DNA of 64,000 nucleotides from the NCBI GenBank assembly GCA_905250115.1, contig CAJNOI010000047.1, forward strand, positions 541,334 through 605,333, given 5' to 3'. Below the pieces are notes generated by a model that searched no databases, was not told where the DNA came from, and saw only the letters and a list, made by a program, of their open reading frames with translations. This document shows, one piece after another, positions 37,801-49,487 of the stretch. The first letter of the stretch is position 1, and each line of letters starts with the position of its first letter. A program made the position numbers and the translations under genes. Source of the stretch: Adineta steineri. Its lineage: Eukaryota; Rotifera; Eurotatoria; Adinetida; Adinetidae.

Positions 37801-38689
37801 GATAAAAAAGTAGAGATAAAGACATGATACATTTAGAAACGGAGTGGCAATTACTGTGTTGCACTGTAATGCAGTACCCAAATGTTGTGCTTCAAGATCT
37901 CCGATTTCATTTTCTGAGAGATCTAGAGAGGTCAGTGTCTAAATGAAAAGATGCAAGAAAGATATAAGATGAACGAAAAGGCAGAATAATTGGTTGCTGT
38001 TATTTGCGTTTAATTTAGTGAAATGAATATGTCTTTGACGTAGTACGCTGTACAGTGCTCAAGATTGTCGTATGAACATTCAGGCGAAAAAGATACTACG
38101 AGGAGTGAAGCATGCTTAGAAATTTGTCACCTGTTAGTTTCTGTTATTCTTCTATAGGGTTACATCATGTTTGTAGATGACAATGTAGTACAGAGATAGT
38201 TTCAACTGTATTAGAGTAAGGTGAATTATTTATTAGTATCCTATGAATATGACAAAGTTAATGTGGGGGTTGTTGTAAGTCAATCTTCTTCCTCTTTACA
38301 TCCAGTCTTCCATACTATCAGATGGACATTTATGTAAGATTAAGAGTGCTTGGATACATGTGAAAAAATAAATAATAATTTTTTGTCTCTTTTCTTCGTT
38401 CTTATCTAAATATTGTATGTCGATGACATCGTATCTAGTTTGAAACGTGAAATATTTAGCTGAGATTGAAAGGAATGCAAAATAATTTGAAAGTCAATAG
38501 ATAAAAATTAGACTGTGATGATAGAAAAAAGTTTACCCGATATCGATCATAAGTGTCTATGATGCTATCGAGGTGTCGACACACATTTCTCATTGAGCAT
38601 ACAATTGTGTAAGCCGTTTGATGATCCAAAACTCGGTAGATAATTTCTACCGGTAATGTAAGAAAGTTGACGGCAGTTTGGTTTACCAT
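34900..38689 (-). CDS. F-box/leucine-rich-repeat protein with one LRR per exon
   Basis: The first exon (38537-38689, 51 codons) encodes an F-box: VNFLTLPVEIIYRVLDHQTA, then SMRNVCRHLDSI. It ends in phase 0. After a 598-nt intron come 22 exons from 37855-37938 to 34900-35001. Nearly all are 84 nt (28 codons, phase 0), separated by introns of about 56-65 nt. Each encodes one ribonuclease-inhibitor-type LRR of the pattern LTTLxLxxNxIGxxGAQHLA, then DALQHNT. The last exon reads TLTELNIGSQYIGGDT and ends at a TGA (34900-34902). One exon near 35341-35427 has 87 nt, an extra codon. A 10-N gap cuts the unit at about 36191-36271. The F-box should bind Skp1 and the LRR solenoid the substrate. Joining of the F-box exon to the LRR exons is inferred from phase and strand; NLRC3-like receptors use similar LRRs but no NACHT is visible here. 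Confidence 0.8.
36262..36271. other. Assembly gap of 10 N inside the LRR exon array
   Basis: A fixed-size N run within repetitive exons; the true missing length is unknown and could hide one or more repeat units. Confidence 1.
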
Positions 38690-39168
38690 TATAGATTGTT
38701 GATGAACTATTTGCTGTGTATAGGTTTATATGTTGATTGTATAATGTAGTGTTGTTTTTTCTTCCCATTCAATAAATACATGTGCGTCATGGATCATATA
38801 TTTTATATGAGGTCGCAATTACTAGTCAGACGAAAAAAATGAAAAATAAATAGGTCACTAAATCAATGACAGAATGGTAATAAGAATAATATAACTAATG
38901 CTTTTATTATGATTATTTTAGGGATACGAAATGATATATAATAGGCATACCTCTTGAAAAAAATAAAAGATGAAAATTATTAATAGTATAAATGTTGTGC
39001 TTCGCACTGCCTTGATAAATCATGCTGCATTTGCTTTTTAAAATAAATGAACATCATTTTTTCAGTCATTATATAAACGTGAATAATCGTTTTTTGTATT
39101 TATTTCAATTTTTACACAGAAAAGAAAGAACAGTTACATCATACAAACAAAAACAAAAAAAACGAAAT
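38690..39168. other. Intergenic region upstream of the F-box/LRR gene
   Basis: Presumed promoter of the F-box/LRR gene and 3' flank of SMU1. No exon or named motif seen. Confidence 0.5.
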
Positions 39169-41287
39169 CTAAGATTTCCATAATTTTAATGTTCCATCTT
39201 CTGAAAATGTTGCTAGTAGATTTTGATGCGGATGATGACATATTCCAATAACATCTTTCTCATGAACCTACAAAATAAAATTATTAAAAATTAATTTTCA
39301 TCAATAATAATCTTTAAACTTACCGATAAAACTTTCTCAAGTTTACCAGATTGTACACTAAAGCAATAAAGCATCATATCTTCACCACAACAATAAATCC
39401 ATTCACCACGCGGTGATACACAACAACTAATAAAATCACCATTTTCTTTTTTTCCATTAGTAAAACTTCTTACAATCTATTTTTCCAAGAAAACAAAAAG
39501 TGAATAATATTCGTTTTGAAATTAGATTTCTAGACTATTGTACATACTTGTCCTTGCATATTCATAATAACAACAGTATTACTTCGATTACATACAACAA
39601 ATTGTTCAGGATTTTTTGCTAATAAATGAACACTATTAACAGTTATATCTGTACTTCCAAATGATTTAAATGTTGAAGTACATTCAGATGTTTTCATACT
39701 CCATAATTTCACCGATCCATCTGAACTTGCACTTAAAAAAAAAATTTTATTTCATCATTAATCTTGTCATTCAACAAACCTTAAAACATTATGATTATCG
39801 ATTGTAAAAATCGCATTATTAACAAAAGAAACATGCCCACGAAATTCTTTTATTGATTTGCCAGATTTTAATCCATGTATTCTATAAATAGTTGTAATTA
39901 GTTATAATTTAATTAAATTCTCTTTTTACCGAATAAAATGATCAAATGAAGTACTTAATAATTGTGTATTATCTTTTGAAAATGTTAAACTTGTTATACC
40001 TTTTAAATGTGCTTTATCAAATTTTCTCAAACATTGTCCAGTTAAAATTTTCCAAACCTATTTTGGATAATTTATTTATTTAATTCGAATAATAATAATC
40101 AATAATATTACTTTAATTTGTCCGTCTTGACTACCTGATGCTAACATTTCTGAATCTCGACTAAAACATAATGCTAAAACAGCACCATCCATAACCATAA
40201 ATTGTTCTTGTGCTTGATATTTAAGATCTTTACGAATTTTTCCTGTGGTAAAATTCCATACTTCAATAATTCCATCGATTGATCCAGTTACAAGGTATTG
40301 ACCATCAGGTGAAAAACGTGCACATTCAACATGAGCTTTCGTACCAAACTACAACAAAAAAATAATGAATTTTCCGTATGTCAAAAAAAAAAATAATACA
40401 AACTTTCATGACACGACCTAATTGACTTGGATATTTCTCTTCTTCTTGTTCACGTACTTGAGCTTTACCACGAAACAAATCAATTGAAGTACCTAAAAAC
40501 AAATCAGTCATATATGATAATTAATTGAATTAAATGGATTTCTACCTGGTGGTAAAAGCCCTTGATGTTGTTGCCATTTAAGTGCTTGACCCAAAAGAGC
40601 AAGTAAACGTGAAGCAGGTACAACACTGACTTCACCTGAAAGAGCTGTGGCAATAGCTTGACGACGTTTTTCTTTATTTTGTCCTTCAGCATAAGCCTAA
40701 TAAACAAAAAAAAAGAAAAATTATTATTTCTAATTAAATATAAACTAACTTCTCTTGGATCGAAATAAGAACGTGTGAGTAAATCTTCTAAATGAACATA
40801 ACGATCAGGTTGTTGTTGTTTAAGTATTATCATTGGATCTGTTTGACGTAACAAAGTACGTGCTGCTCCTAATTCACGTAATTCAATTAATTCAATAACA
40901 ATCTATATTAAAATAAATCTCAAAAAATTTTGTTTTTCTATAAATTATTCTTACTTGTTCATAGAGATCAATGAGTTTATTATCAGGTAATTTAAGTGAT
41001 TGAATAGTTTGTAAAACAGTATCCCAATGTCCATTATTTATTTCACTACTAAAACTTTCAATTGAATCAACAGTATTTAATGATATACCACTTTCTTCCT
41101 AAATGGAATTATATATACCATTAAAATAAATTTTTTTTTCTTACTTGTAATTGACTTAAAGTACGTAATAGATTATTTTCTTTGAGATATTGTTGTATGA
41201 GACGAATAACACTAAGAAAAAAGAGTATGAATAGATCTATATAATTATATCTTAAACTTACTCAGCTGATTCAATTTCAAGTGACAT
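39169..41287 (-). CDS. SMU1: SMU1-like spliceosomal WD40 protein
   Basis: Nuclear splicing factor that works with RED/IK in spliceosome activation. Multi-exon, with the ATG at 41285-41287 and the stop at 39169-39171. The N-terminus carries LisH and CTLH motifs ([18 protein letters not shown]; then [37 protein letters not shown]), followed by the family segment [20 protein letters not shown] and the spacer [19 protein letters not shown]. Seven WD repeats follow, for example [53 protein letters not shown] and [16 protein letters not shown] at the C-terminus. Introns are about 40-60 nt. The upstream neighbour (kaptin) stops only 62 nt before this ATG, and a strong acceptor lies between them. Confidence 0.95.
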
Positions 41288-41318
41288 ATTTTATTTGTGT
41301 ATATCTTAAAAACTTTAT

Positions 41319-41334
41319 CTAAAAAACAAAAATA
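41319..41334 (-). promoter_or_regulatory. Candidate trans-splice acceptor of SMU1
   Basis: On the minus strand, TTTTTGTTTTTTAG sits between the kaptin stop (41350-41352) and the SMU1 ATG, with the AG at 41319-41320, 31 nt before the ATG. There is no room for a promoter and a cis donor after the kaptin stop, which fits spliced-leader addition. Confidence 0.55.
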
Positions 41335-41349
41335 AAATTCATGACTATT

Positions 41350-43041
41350 TCACAGATTTCCATTAGGATTAGTTTTCTTTTCTAAACGATTTTCAATTAA
41401 TTTAACAACTTCATTTAATTCTAATTGATAAATATGTAAACCTTTTGTTGTTGCAATTATAATTTCATCAATACCATCATTCGTAAAATCATATGCTAGT
41501 ATACCATATGCAGATGCTGATAATGATAAAACACGACAAACAGGAAATGTTTCACCAATAAATGTTAAACCATCGGTCGCATTAGATTTACAATTATCTA
41601 TTGGTATACGACAAATAAAACATGATTTACCAAAGGTACCTAATATTATTTCATTTTTTCCATCAAGATCAATATCACATATACAACTTGATGTAATACA
41701 ATCTTGAGAATCAGTACCAGTTAGTACAACTGAATCAGTCAAATGATTTTTAATAACATCTCTATAAATAACAGCTTGTTCAAGAGCACTAGTGACAAGT
41801 AAATGAGGTTGTTCATCTAGAAAATATTGTCATTTTATATTTAAAATTATTTGTATAATATATATGTACCTTCACGTGGTTTTTGATTATGATAGAAAAA
41901 TTTCACAGTACTTATAAAACTATCATATTCAAGTGTTTTATGTACAGTTTTTGGTGATCCATCTGTTGGTACTTCTGTTATATATAAATCAAGTAAACCA
42001 TTTGAATGACCACATGCAATTAATCGTTGTTTTAATTGATTTGTTTGAGGATCAGATATTGTCAATATATCCATTGCACATACACTAACATAATAGAAAT
42101 TTCTTTAAATTATATTCAACAATTTTGTCTTACTTTCCAGTCGTATGTTTAAGTTCGGGAAGATAAAAATCAATTATTCTGTTTATCTCTTGTAATGATC
42201 GTTCATTTTTCTATAGAATAAAATAAAAATATTCAATCACATTTGAAAACTAGTAATATACTAATCGCTCAAGTTCTCAATTTTCTTTTTCGAATCACCC
42301 TTCATCAATCTTATGACACATAGCACTATTTTATTTTCTTACTTCACTATAAAACGATAATTTATCACCTCCTGCGACGACTAGAATAACTTCATTTTCA
42401 TTAGTTGTTACGTTTTTCGTACTAAAAAAATATTAGATATTGAATTATTTTAAATAATTTCCTTAACATACATTATTGTTTTAAGAAATTTCGGAGCATA
42501 TGTCATTGGACGATTTTGCATTGATGATTCTAAATAAAATATGTAAAGACAACAAGATTTTTTCATAGTATATTACTTGTATTATTATCTACAATTTGAA
42601 CACGATCGAAATAAAAACTTGTACAATCATCACTATTCTAATTATAAAATGAAAAAAAATCTAGTCGAAGTAAAATAAAATCATAACATACCGATGGACC
42701 AGTAGTTTTAGCATAACCATATATGATTGCTGGAGATGTATTATGTTTTGATATAGGTAATATTTCCACACTTAATATTCGGCAATCAGCTAAGAAATTA
42801 AATCGAAAAATTAAAATAATTTATTGAAATCATATAATTTACATTGAAAATCTTGTAAAGTTATTGGATGTGCTTTACATTCATTTGTTCCTTGATTATA
42901 TTCAACACCAACACCAGCACCATCGAGACCAATAAGAAAGATTTGTTGATTTCCAGTTGTAGGATTTCGATATAAATGGAGAGTATTTATATTCGGTTGA
43001 CATTTAAGAGGTTGAAAAAATATTTCTTTTAATGAAAACAT
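41350..43041 (-). CDS. KPTN: Kaptin-like KICSTOR subunit
   Basis: Beta-propeller protein of the KICSTOR complex, which ties GATOR1 to lysosomes in amino-acid control of mTORC1; kaptin was first described as actin-associated. ATG at 43039-43041 and stop at 41350-41352, about eight exons with short introns. Family-like stretches are LIACGHSNGLLDLYITEV, VTSALEQAVIYRD, the FG-GAP-like CDIDLDGKNEIILGTFG and DFTNDGIDEIIIATTKGLHI, and a charged Arg/Lys C-terminus. The pattern SALE...VVYRD plus two Asp-rich propeller loops is what I recall of vertebrate kaptin. Its end nearly abuts SMU1 and its start faces PSMA3 across 474 nt. The assignment rests on these motifs. Confidence 0.82.
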
Positions 43042-43515
43042 TATCTATAATAATAATCTATACGTTTAAAATTCATGTTCTGTCTTCACTCCTATTTAAA
43101 TTCGGAATTAAAAGAAAGTCAAATCTAAATTTAAATTATGACTTTTACACAATAATCTCTAATCCAAGAGTTCATTTATCTAGGAAACGATAATAAATTC
43201 CTCTCAATTATTAAAAAATATTTTTTTACCAAAAATTATCAGTTATTTTTTTGACTTACACAAATAACTTAAGATATGAAAAATTTTAACGAAAAGCGAC
43301 AAATCCATGAATTCATTCATTTGATTGAAAGAAAGAATGGCAAATAGGTAAAAGTCAAACGAACGAATCAGAATCTTTTATGTTCTGTCGACATGTTTAT
43401 GATAAACTGTGTGTATGTGTATTTATGTTTTTTTTTCTCTATGATTGTCTTTTTAAAAGAATTACTTTTCAGATTCGAAAAAAAACGTTTCATTAAATTT
43501 TAATAAAATTAAACA
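43042..43515. other. Divergent promoter region between kaptin and PSMA3
   Basis: 474 nt between two start codons in opposite directions; likely a shared or back-to-back promoter. A pyrimidine tract with AG at 43471-43472 lies 44 nt before the PSMA3 ATG. Confidence 0.5.
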
Positions 43516-44722
43516 ATGTCATCAATTGGTTCTGGTGTATGTTGAAATTTATTTTATTAAATAAAAAAAAATACCGATAATAAATATTTCTTTGATTAGT
43601 ATGATTTAAGTGCATCACAATTTTCACCTGATGGTCGAGTTTTTCAAGTTGAATATGCCAATAAAGCTGTTGAAGCAAGTGGAACAGTTGTAGCATTACG
43701 ATGCAAAGATGGTGTCGCTTTTGCTGTAGAAAAAATTATAACATCACGTCTCTATGAATCCGGTTCAAATAAACGTATTCATAATGTTGATAAACATATT
43801 GGAATGGTTTGTTTTTTGAAAGAAAAAAAATTTCTTTAATCGAACGATTTTTTCGTGTAGGCTGTTGCTGGTCTTCTTGCTGATGCTCGACAACTTTTAA
43901 GTGTTGCTCGTGATGAAGCTAAACAATATAAACATGATTATGGTGTATCAATTCCAGTTAAAGTATGTACAATAAAATAAGATTATTTATTCAGAAAAAA
44001 AATATTTCCAATTTTATTTTAGTATTTAGCAGATCGTCTTGCGATGTATATGCATGCTTATACTTTATATGGTTTTGTTCGACCATTTGGTTGTTTTATT
44101 CTCTTAGCTGCTTATGAAAGTGATGGTCCACAATTATATGGTGTTGAACCATCCGGTGTGACTTATGTAAAAAGAATTGAAGAAAAAATAAACTCGAATT
44201 TTAGTTTTTTTCTGTTATTATAGGGTTATTATGGTATTGCAGTTGGTAAAGCACAACAAACAGCTAAGACTGAAATAGAAAAACTTAAAGTATAATGAAG
44301 AAAATAAAATAATTTTATATTTACTTTTTGATTTTTAGTTGTCGGAATTAAAATTAGAAGATGCTGTTAAAGAAGCAGCTAAAATGTAAATAAAAACAAA
44401 CGACAATTTTAATAAATAATTGAATTTCTTTTATTTAGTATTTATCAAGTACATGATGAAGTAAAAGATCGTATGTTTGAATTAGAATTAAGCTGGGTAG
44501 GACAACGTAAGTAGAATTAAATATAGTTTTCGATTACCTATGATTTATATGAATATTTAGTTAATGATGGTAAACATGAAAGAGTACCAACACATATCTT
44601 TGATGATGCTGAAAAATTTGCTAAGGTATGTATTATAATGATTTTATTTGATAATAGAAATTTATAATGATTTATTTTAGGCTTCATTGGAAGAAGCAGA
44701 TGATGAAGATGATGAAATGTAG
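43516..44722 (+). CDS. PSMA3: 20S proteasome subunit alpha type 3
   Basis: Non-catalytic alpha-ring subunit of the 20S proteasome. Nine exons join to 253 aa: 43516-43536, 43600-43806, 43861-43962, 44023-44166, 44224-44289, 44339-44385, 44439-44506, 44561-44625 and 44681-44722. It starts [20 protein letters not shown], with the alpha-subunit signature continuing [46 protein letters not shown] and [20 protein letters not shown] follow the type 3 subunit. The acidic tail [10 protein letters not shown] is also characteristic. Length is close to the human protein. All junctions are GT-AG with introns of 49-63 nt. Confidence 0.97.
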
Positions 44723-47337
44723 AACAATTTATAAAATTCATTCTTTTTTCTTCTGTGCCCGTCTAACGTGTCGTTGATCTTTCACTACTTTTTTTTTCTT
44801 CTTGTTGTTCTGTTTTTTCTTCTTTTTTTATGATTATTATTCTGGACGACTAAATATGATCACAGATGAAAACTTGTTCATAATCAGAACTGTTAACCGT
44901 ATTCCAGAAATAGAATCATTTTCTTACAAAGATTTTCATTCAACAAAATCAGAAGTCACAAAGATTTTTACGGCAATATTATACAATAAACTAAGAAAGA
45001 AATATTACGTTATTTAAAATTTAAAGTATCGAGTTTCTTCTAAGCAATCTTGGGACAGGGCATGGAATATACGATAGTTCTATTCACATAGAATCGACAG
45101 AACGGTAGTTGCGATCTACTTTTGTTATTTTTTGGTATTACGAGATAACTCGTCTTATTTTCGTGACGAAGTGAACTCGAGACTACAACATGTTAAGCCT
45201 TGAATCTTTGGATGTGTATAATTAATTTAAATCAGTACTAATGAACATACTGAAACACGTAATGGAGTATATGAACGTTTTGAAAAATTATTTATTGTCA
45301 TTAACTAAGATTATCAATCAATTAATTCAGATATTCGTTCTACAATTTAAGTAACCCCTACCAAAGTACGAAATCAAGATAACGTTGAATAGAGCACAGT
45401 ACGGTACGTGATAGTACAGAATAATCAGGCATTCCGGCAAGATGTACCATGACAGGTTTCTGTTTGTAAAGATGACAAGGCTCTCATTTCTACAATGAAT
45501 AATGGACTTTAACTTTAAAGTACTGAAATCGATAACCCAGAACGAAATCTATAATTCTACATAGAGCCCATGTTGGTATATTTTATGGTTCGAAAGTTAT
45601 ACGCATATAAGTCATTCAACAGTAAAATAATCTTTATTATATTCTCTACTTCAACACATAAAACAATACAGATAAATAAAAATTGCATTTGTTTCTTTTG
45701 GTTCGTGTAATCATGTTGATTTCTTAACAAACATTTGTATTTAAGTCCACATCAGCTGGTAACTGTGATGGTTTTTTTCTGATAAAAAATCATTTTTAGA
45801 ATTTCAATCATATTCGTTAAATTCTTTTGTATAGCTGAATCGGTTAATTTACCTGTAATATCAACTGCACCATTCAATATAGCTAAACGATGTTCATTGT
45901 TTAAGATATTGTTACTAACTTATACGTATTCATTTAAATATTTCAGTAAGTAAATCATCAACTTTATTAATAATTCCAGCTTATATTTCAACAAATTTGC
46001 AATCATATCGAGAAATTCAAAAAAGAGCTTTCTAAACTTATTTTTTTTAAAGTACAACATCAGATTCATTCCCAATTAAAATAATTGATATCAAATGTTT
46101 TACTGGTGTTATTTTTATTAATTAAATCGCTATTTGAAAGGATAGACGTTCACAGTTTAGATAATTGACAAAAGATTTTAAATTCACCGATTATAATAAC
46201 TTTAAACTAGTTTTGTACATAAACTAACTGCTTGAATTGTTCTCAGTCTATTATTTTCTTCTTTTAGCTCTAAAAACTTTGTAGTTAATATTTATCTATT
46301 CTGAAGCATATTTCTAAGCTTACAACTTTCTTGATAAAAGAACCAATAGAATCAGTTTAAAACCATTTTGTAGTGCATGTTTTACTGGAGAAAACTTTAT
46401 TATTCTGAGTGACTCAAGATTTCTGATCCATTCCTTATATAGCACGAGATGAAAGAATTAATGGTATCGAAAACAATGCATTCCATCGTAGTTTATGAAA
46501 ATTTTTTCATTAAAATTAATAAACAAAAATTGTAATTATAAACATGTATCAGCACAAGAATTCCAACTTTTTATTAAATAATGTGAATTTAGATGTGAAG
46601 TTATTCTTAATCCAAAAGATCCATATCCTATATTGAATGCACCATATTAATTATATCTTAGTATGAAAATATCAAATAATAAGTTTATTGATGTATATAT
46701 ATAAGAATAAAATCTTATTGTCTATATGATATTTATGAAATCTTCTATTAAAAGTATCCGAGTTGGAATAATGATAAAAAACAATATTATGATGACATTT
46801 TGTGGAAATCCCTAAACAAGGAAAAAATAATATTAATATATTGCTTGCGGTTGATCTGTAAATGATCTTTCTAATGATCTTGAAAATGCATAAGTGTTGC
46901 CAGCTGTTGGCTTCCTAAGTCGGTGCAATAAATAGAAAGAAAAACAAATTGCCATTTTTATACTACTAGATAACAAGCAGATGATTCAAATACAATATTA
47001 CTAACTCTATTTTACTCATTTTCCTAATGAATTTATAGTCATGAAGAAAATAATATCGAATGGTGTCAGACAAGAGAAAGTAATGGTTCAAAATTGACCA
47101 ATTAGAATACAGTAAACAAAACTGTATCAGTCCTATCTGCCTGACATATGTGAGATAAAGACTATATTTGTTGTTCTATCTAATATTCTTCTTTTTTCTT
47201 GTTTTAATTGAAAAATATTTAATATTTATATTTCAAGATGATCCATCTCAATTACTGTCTACAATATATTTTGAAATAACCATATAAGAAAAAAAAGAAA
47301 TTACTTTTAAATAACAAAATATACAATCTATACTGAG
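44723..47337. other. 2.6-kb non-coding stretch with possible gene remnants
   Basis: Mostly AT-rich with stops. Two places show short protein-like frames with no intact gene: the minus strand near 45770-46090 and the plus strand near 46543-46650. No RNA gene seen. Confidence 0.45.
45775..46090 (-). pseudogene. Possible decayed coding sequence, unidentified
   Basis: Frames on the minus strand read like real protein but are broken by stops and frame changes: ITPVKHLISIILIGNESDVV, then AGIINKVDDLLTEIFK and NNEHRLAILNGAVDITGKLT. No clean introns connect them. I cannot name the family. It could also be an intact gene whose introns I have misread. Confidence 0.25.
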
Positions 47338-48808
47338 ATGGATCCACCGGGTGATGATAATTCAACGACAGTACAAAAGCCATTAATGGATGTCACGGAA
47401 ACGGATGCCTATCGAGAAAAAATCATAGCATTTGTTAATCCAAAATCGTATGTTATTAAATCTATATATTGTTTTGACAGTATCTTTCAAAACCACAAAA
47501 AAAAAATCATTTTTTTTATTTAGTGGTGGTTTACAAGGTCAAGTAGTATTCGAACAATTACGAGCTCAAATAGGTGAAGCAAATGTTTATGATTTAGTTA
47601 AAGATCATGGTCCGCAAAAAGGTTTAAAAGATAATCAACATGAAAAAAATTTACGAATCATTGGTTCGTAAAAACTCATTCGTTTTTCATATAAAATTTA
47701 ATTTTTTAATTTAAATAGCATGTGGTGGTGATGGTACAGTTGGTTGGGTTCTATCTGCACTTGATACATCACAAATGCAATATATGGATTTTATTAGTGT
47801 TGGTGTTATTCCATTAGGTACAGGTAATGATATGGCTAGATTTCTTGGCTGGGGTGTTGGTTATCGTGGTGAAGGATTAGGACCAGCTATACAATCATTA
47901 GCTAAATCAGAATCACGTTTACTTGATCGATGGCAAATTGATGTTAAACCTACGGAAGATTCAGGAACTGCTAATTTAAAAGTTAGTTTTATAAAAAACA
48001 AAAAAAAATTAATGAAAAATATTTTCTTTTAGATTCCTCAACCTGTTTTTAATAATTATCTTAGTTTTGGTGCTGATGCACAGGTAAATTCTATTACAAC
48101 AATATTTTCACTGTTTTTTTAAATATTATAGATTGCGCTTGACTTTCATGAAAAACGTAATGCAAGTCCACGTCGTTATGCTAATCGATTATTTAATAAA
48201 TTAGCATATGGTTGTATTAGTTGGTATGTTAATTCTTCTATTTTGACATTTAACATTTATTTGTTTTATTAGTCATACATTTTTTGATCGTCGTTATTTA
48301 TTTGGAAATATTGCTAGCCATTTTGAACTTCATGTTGATGGACGAAATATGGATGATGATCTATTTCGTTTTCGTCCTGATGCTATACTTATATTAAATA
48401 TAGCATCATATGCTGCCGGAACAAATCCTTGGCAAGGCATTTATGATAATCTTTGGTGTGCTAGATCACAAGCTGATGATGATCGATTTCGTGAACAAAG
48501 TTGTTCAGATGGTTATTTAGAAATAATTGGTTTCAAACATTTTGAACTAGCAAGAATTCGTTTAGGACGTCGTGGTCATCGTATAGCTCAGGGTAGGAAT
48601 TTTTTTCTTCTAATCATAAATTATAATTGAATTTTTATTAGGAAGTGAAATAAAATTAATTATGAGACGAGATGTACCGATGGAAATAGATGGTGAACCT
48701 TTTTTACTTGGTCCTTGTCAAATAACAATAACACGTAAAAATCAAGCACGAATGATAATTACGGAAAAAAGTCAAGCTGCTCAACAAGTTCAAGCAAGAC
48801 GTGTCTAA
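47338..48808 (+). CDS. Short diacylglycerol kinase (catalytic domain only)
   Basis: Phosphorylates diacylglycerol to phosphatidic acid using ATP. Seven exons give 380 aa: 47338-47447, 47524-47663, 47719-47981, 48033-48083, 48132-48223, 48273-48592 and 48642-48808. The DAGKc domain starts almost at once, with AFVNPKSGGLQGQ, ACGGDGTVGWVLSALD (GGDGT, about residues 86-90) and GVIPLGTGNDMARFLGWG. The accessory DAGKa domain follows, with LSFGADAQIALDFHEKR, NIASYAAGTNPW and VPMEIDGEPFLLGPC. No C1 (zinc finger), EF-hand, PH or ankyrin domain is present in the visible model, unlike most animal DGKs, so membrane recruitment must differ or an upstream exon is missing. An in-frame stop check upstream of the ATG was not exhaustive. 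The C-terminus ends in a short Gln/Ala/Arg-rich helix. Confidence 0.92.
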
Positions 48809-49487
48809 AAATAATATCTCAAGAAATGATATGATTAGTTTAACTTTTAAATGTATCAATGAAATTTGTTCAACATGTCTAGTCATGTGACAAGAAATTA
48901 ATTCTACGGTGTTTTTTGTAGAAGAAAAATCTGAAAAAAATAAAATGCGAAATAAAAAAAAATGTAGTCTATTATTTTCTTTCTTTCTTTCTCTTTCGTT
49001 TCTTTTTTTCTACATGTTTGTCCGTTTGTTTGGATTATTTGGTCATTTGTTAATTCATTTTCTATATGTTTATTGTTCCTTTCTTCTTCTGATGAATATT
49101 TGTATGATTGGTGTCGTACATTCTTCATTTCTTACTTATCTTTTGATACGTTTCCTGTTTGAATATGAATACTCGCACATGAGTGTCTCTTTTTTTTTTG
49201 TTTTCTTATCAATAAAATAGAACATGTTTGAAATTAATATATTTATCTTCACGGCTTGTCATATAGAAAGAAGCTTTTTTTTTAAATATGATGACTCTCC
49301 AGTGTACTCATATATATATATATATTCGAGGAAGTAATACAAATTTCTCAATGTGAAGCAAAAGAAATATCTTTGCTATTCTTAATAGATATCTCATATT
49401 TATTGCTTTACAAATTTTAGAAGGCAACGAAGAAATAAAACATCAATGACAACAATTACTGTTTTCTATATATTATATGAGAATGAC
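48809..49487. other. Intergenic region between converging DGK and WDR54 genes
   Basis: 3' flanks of both genes. A 103-codon plus-strand frame at 48909-49220 is Phe/Ser/Leu-rich and overlaps an open frame on the other strand; I do not regard it as a gene. A short TA repeat lies near 49311-49325. Confidence 0.5.

Noticed and set aside
34935..37938. Regular 141-nt repeats that might be a CRISPR-like array or satellite
   Set aside because: Each unit encodes an LRR with correct splice sites and phase, so it is an exon array.
48909..49220. 103-codon plus-strand frame with hydrophobic stretches
   Set aside because: Composition is driven by T-rich DNA, there is no family motif, and an open frame on the other strand overlaps it.
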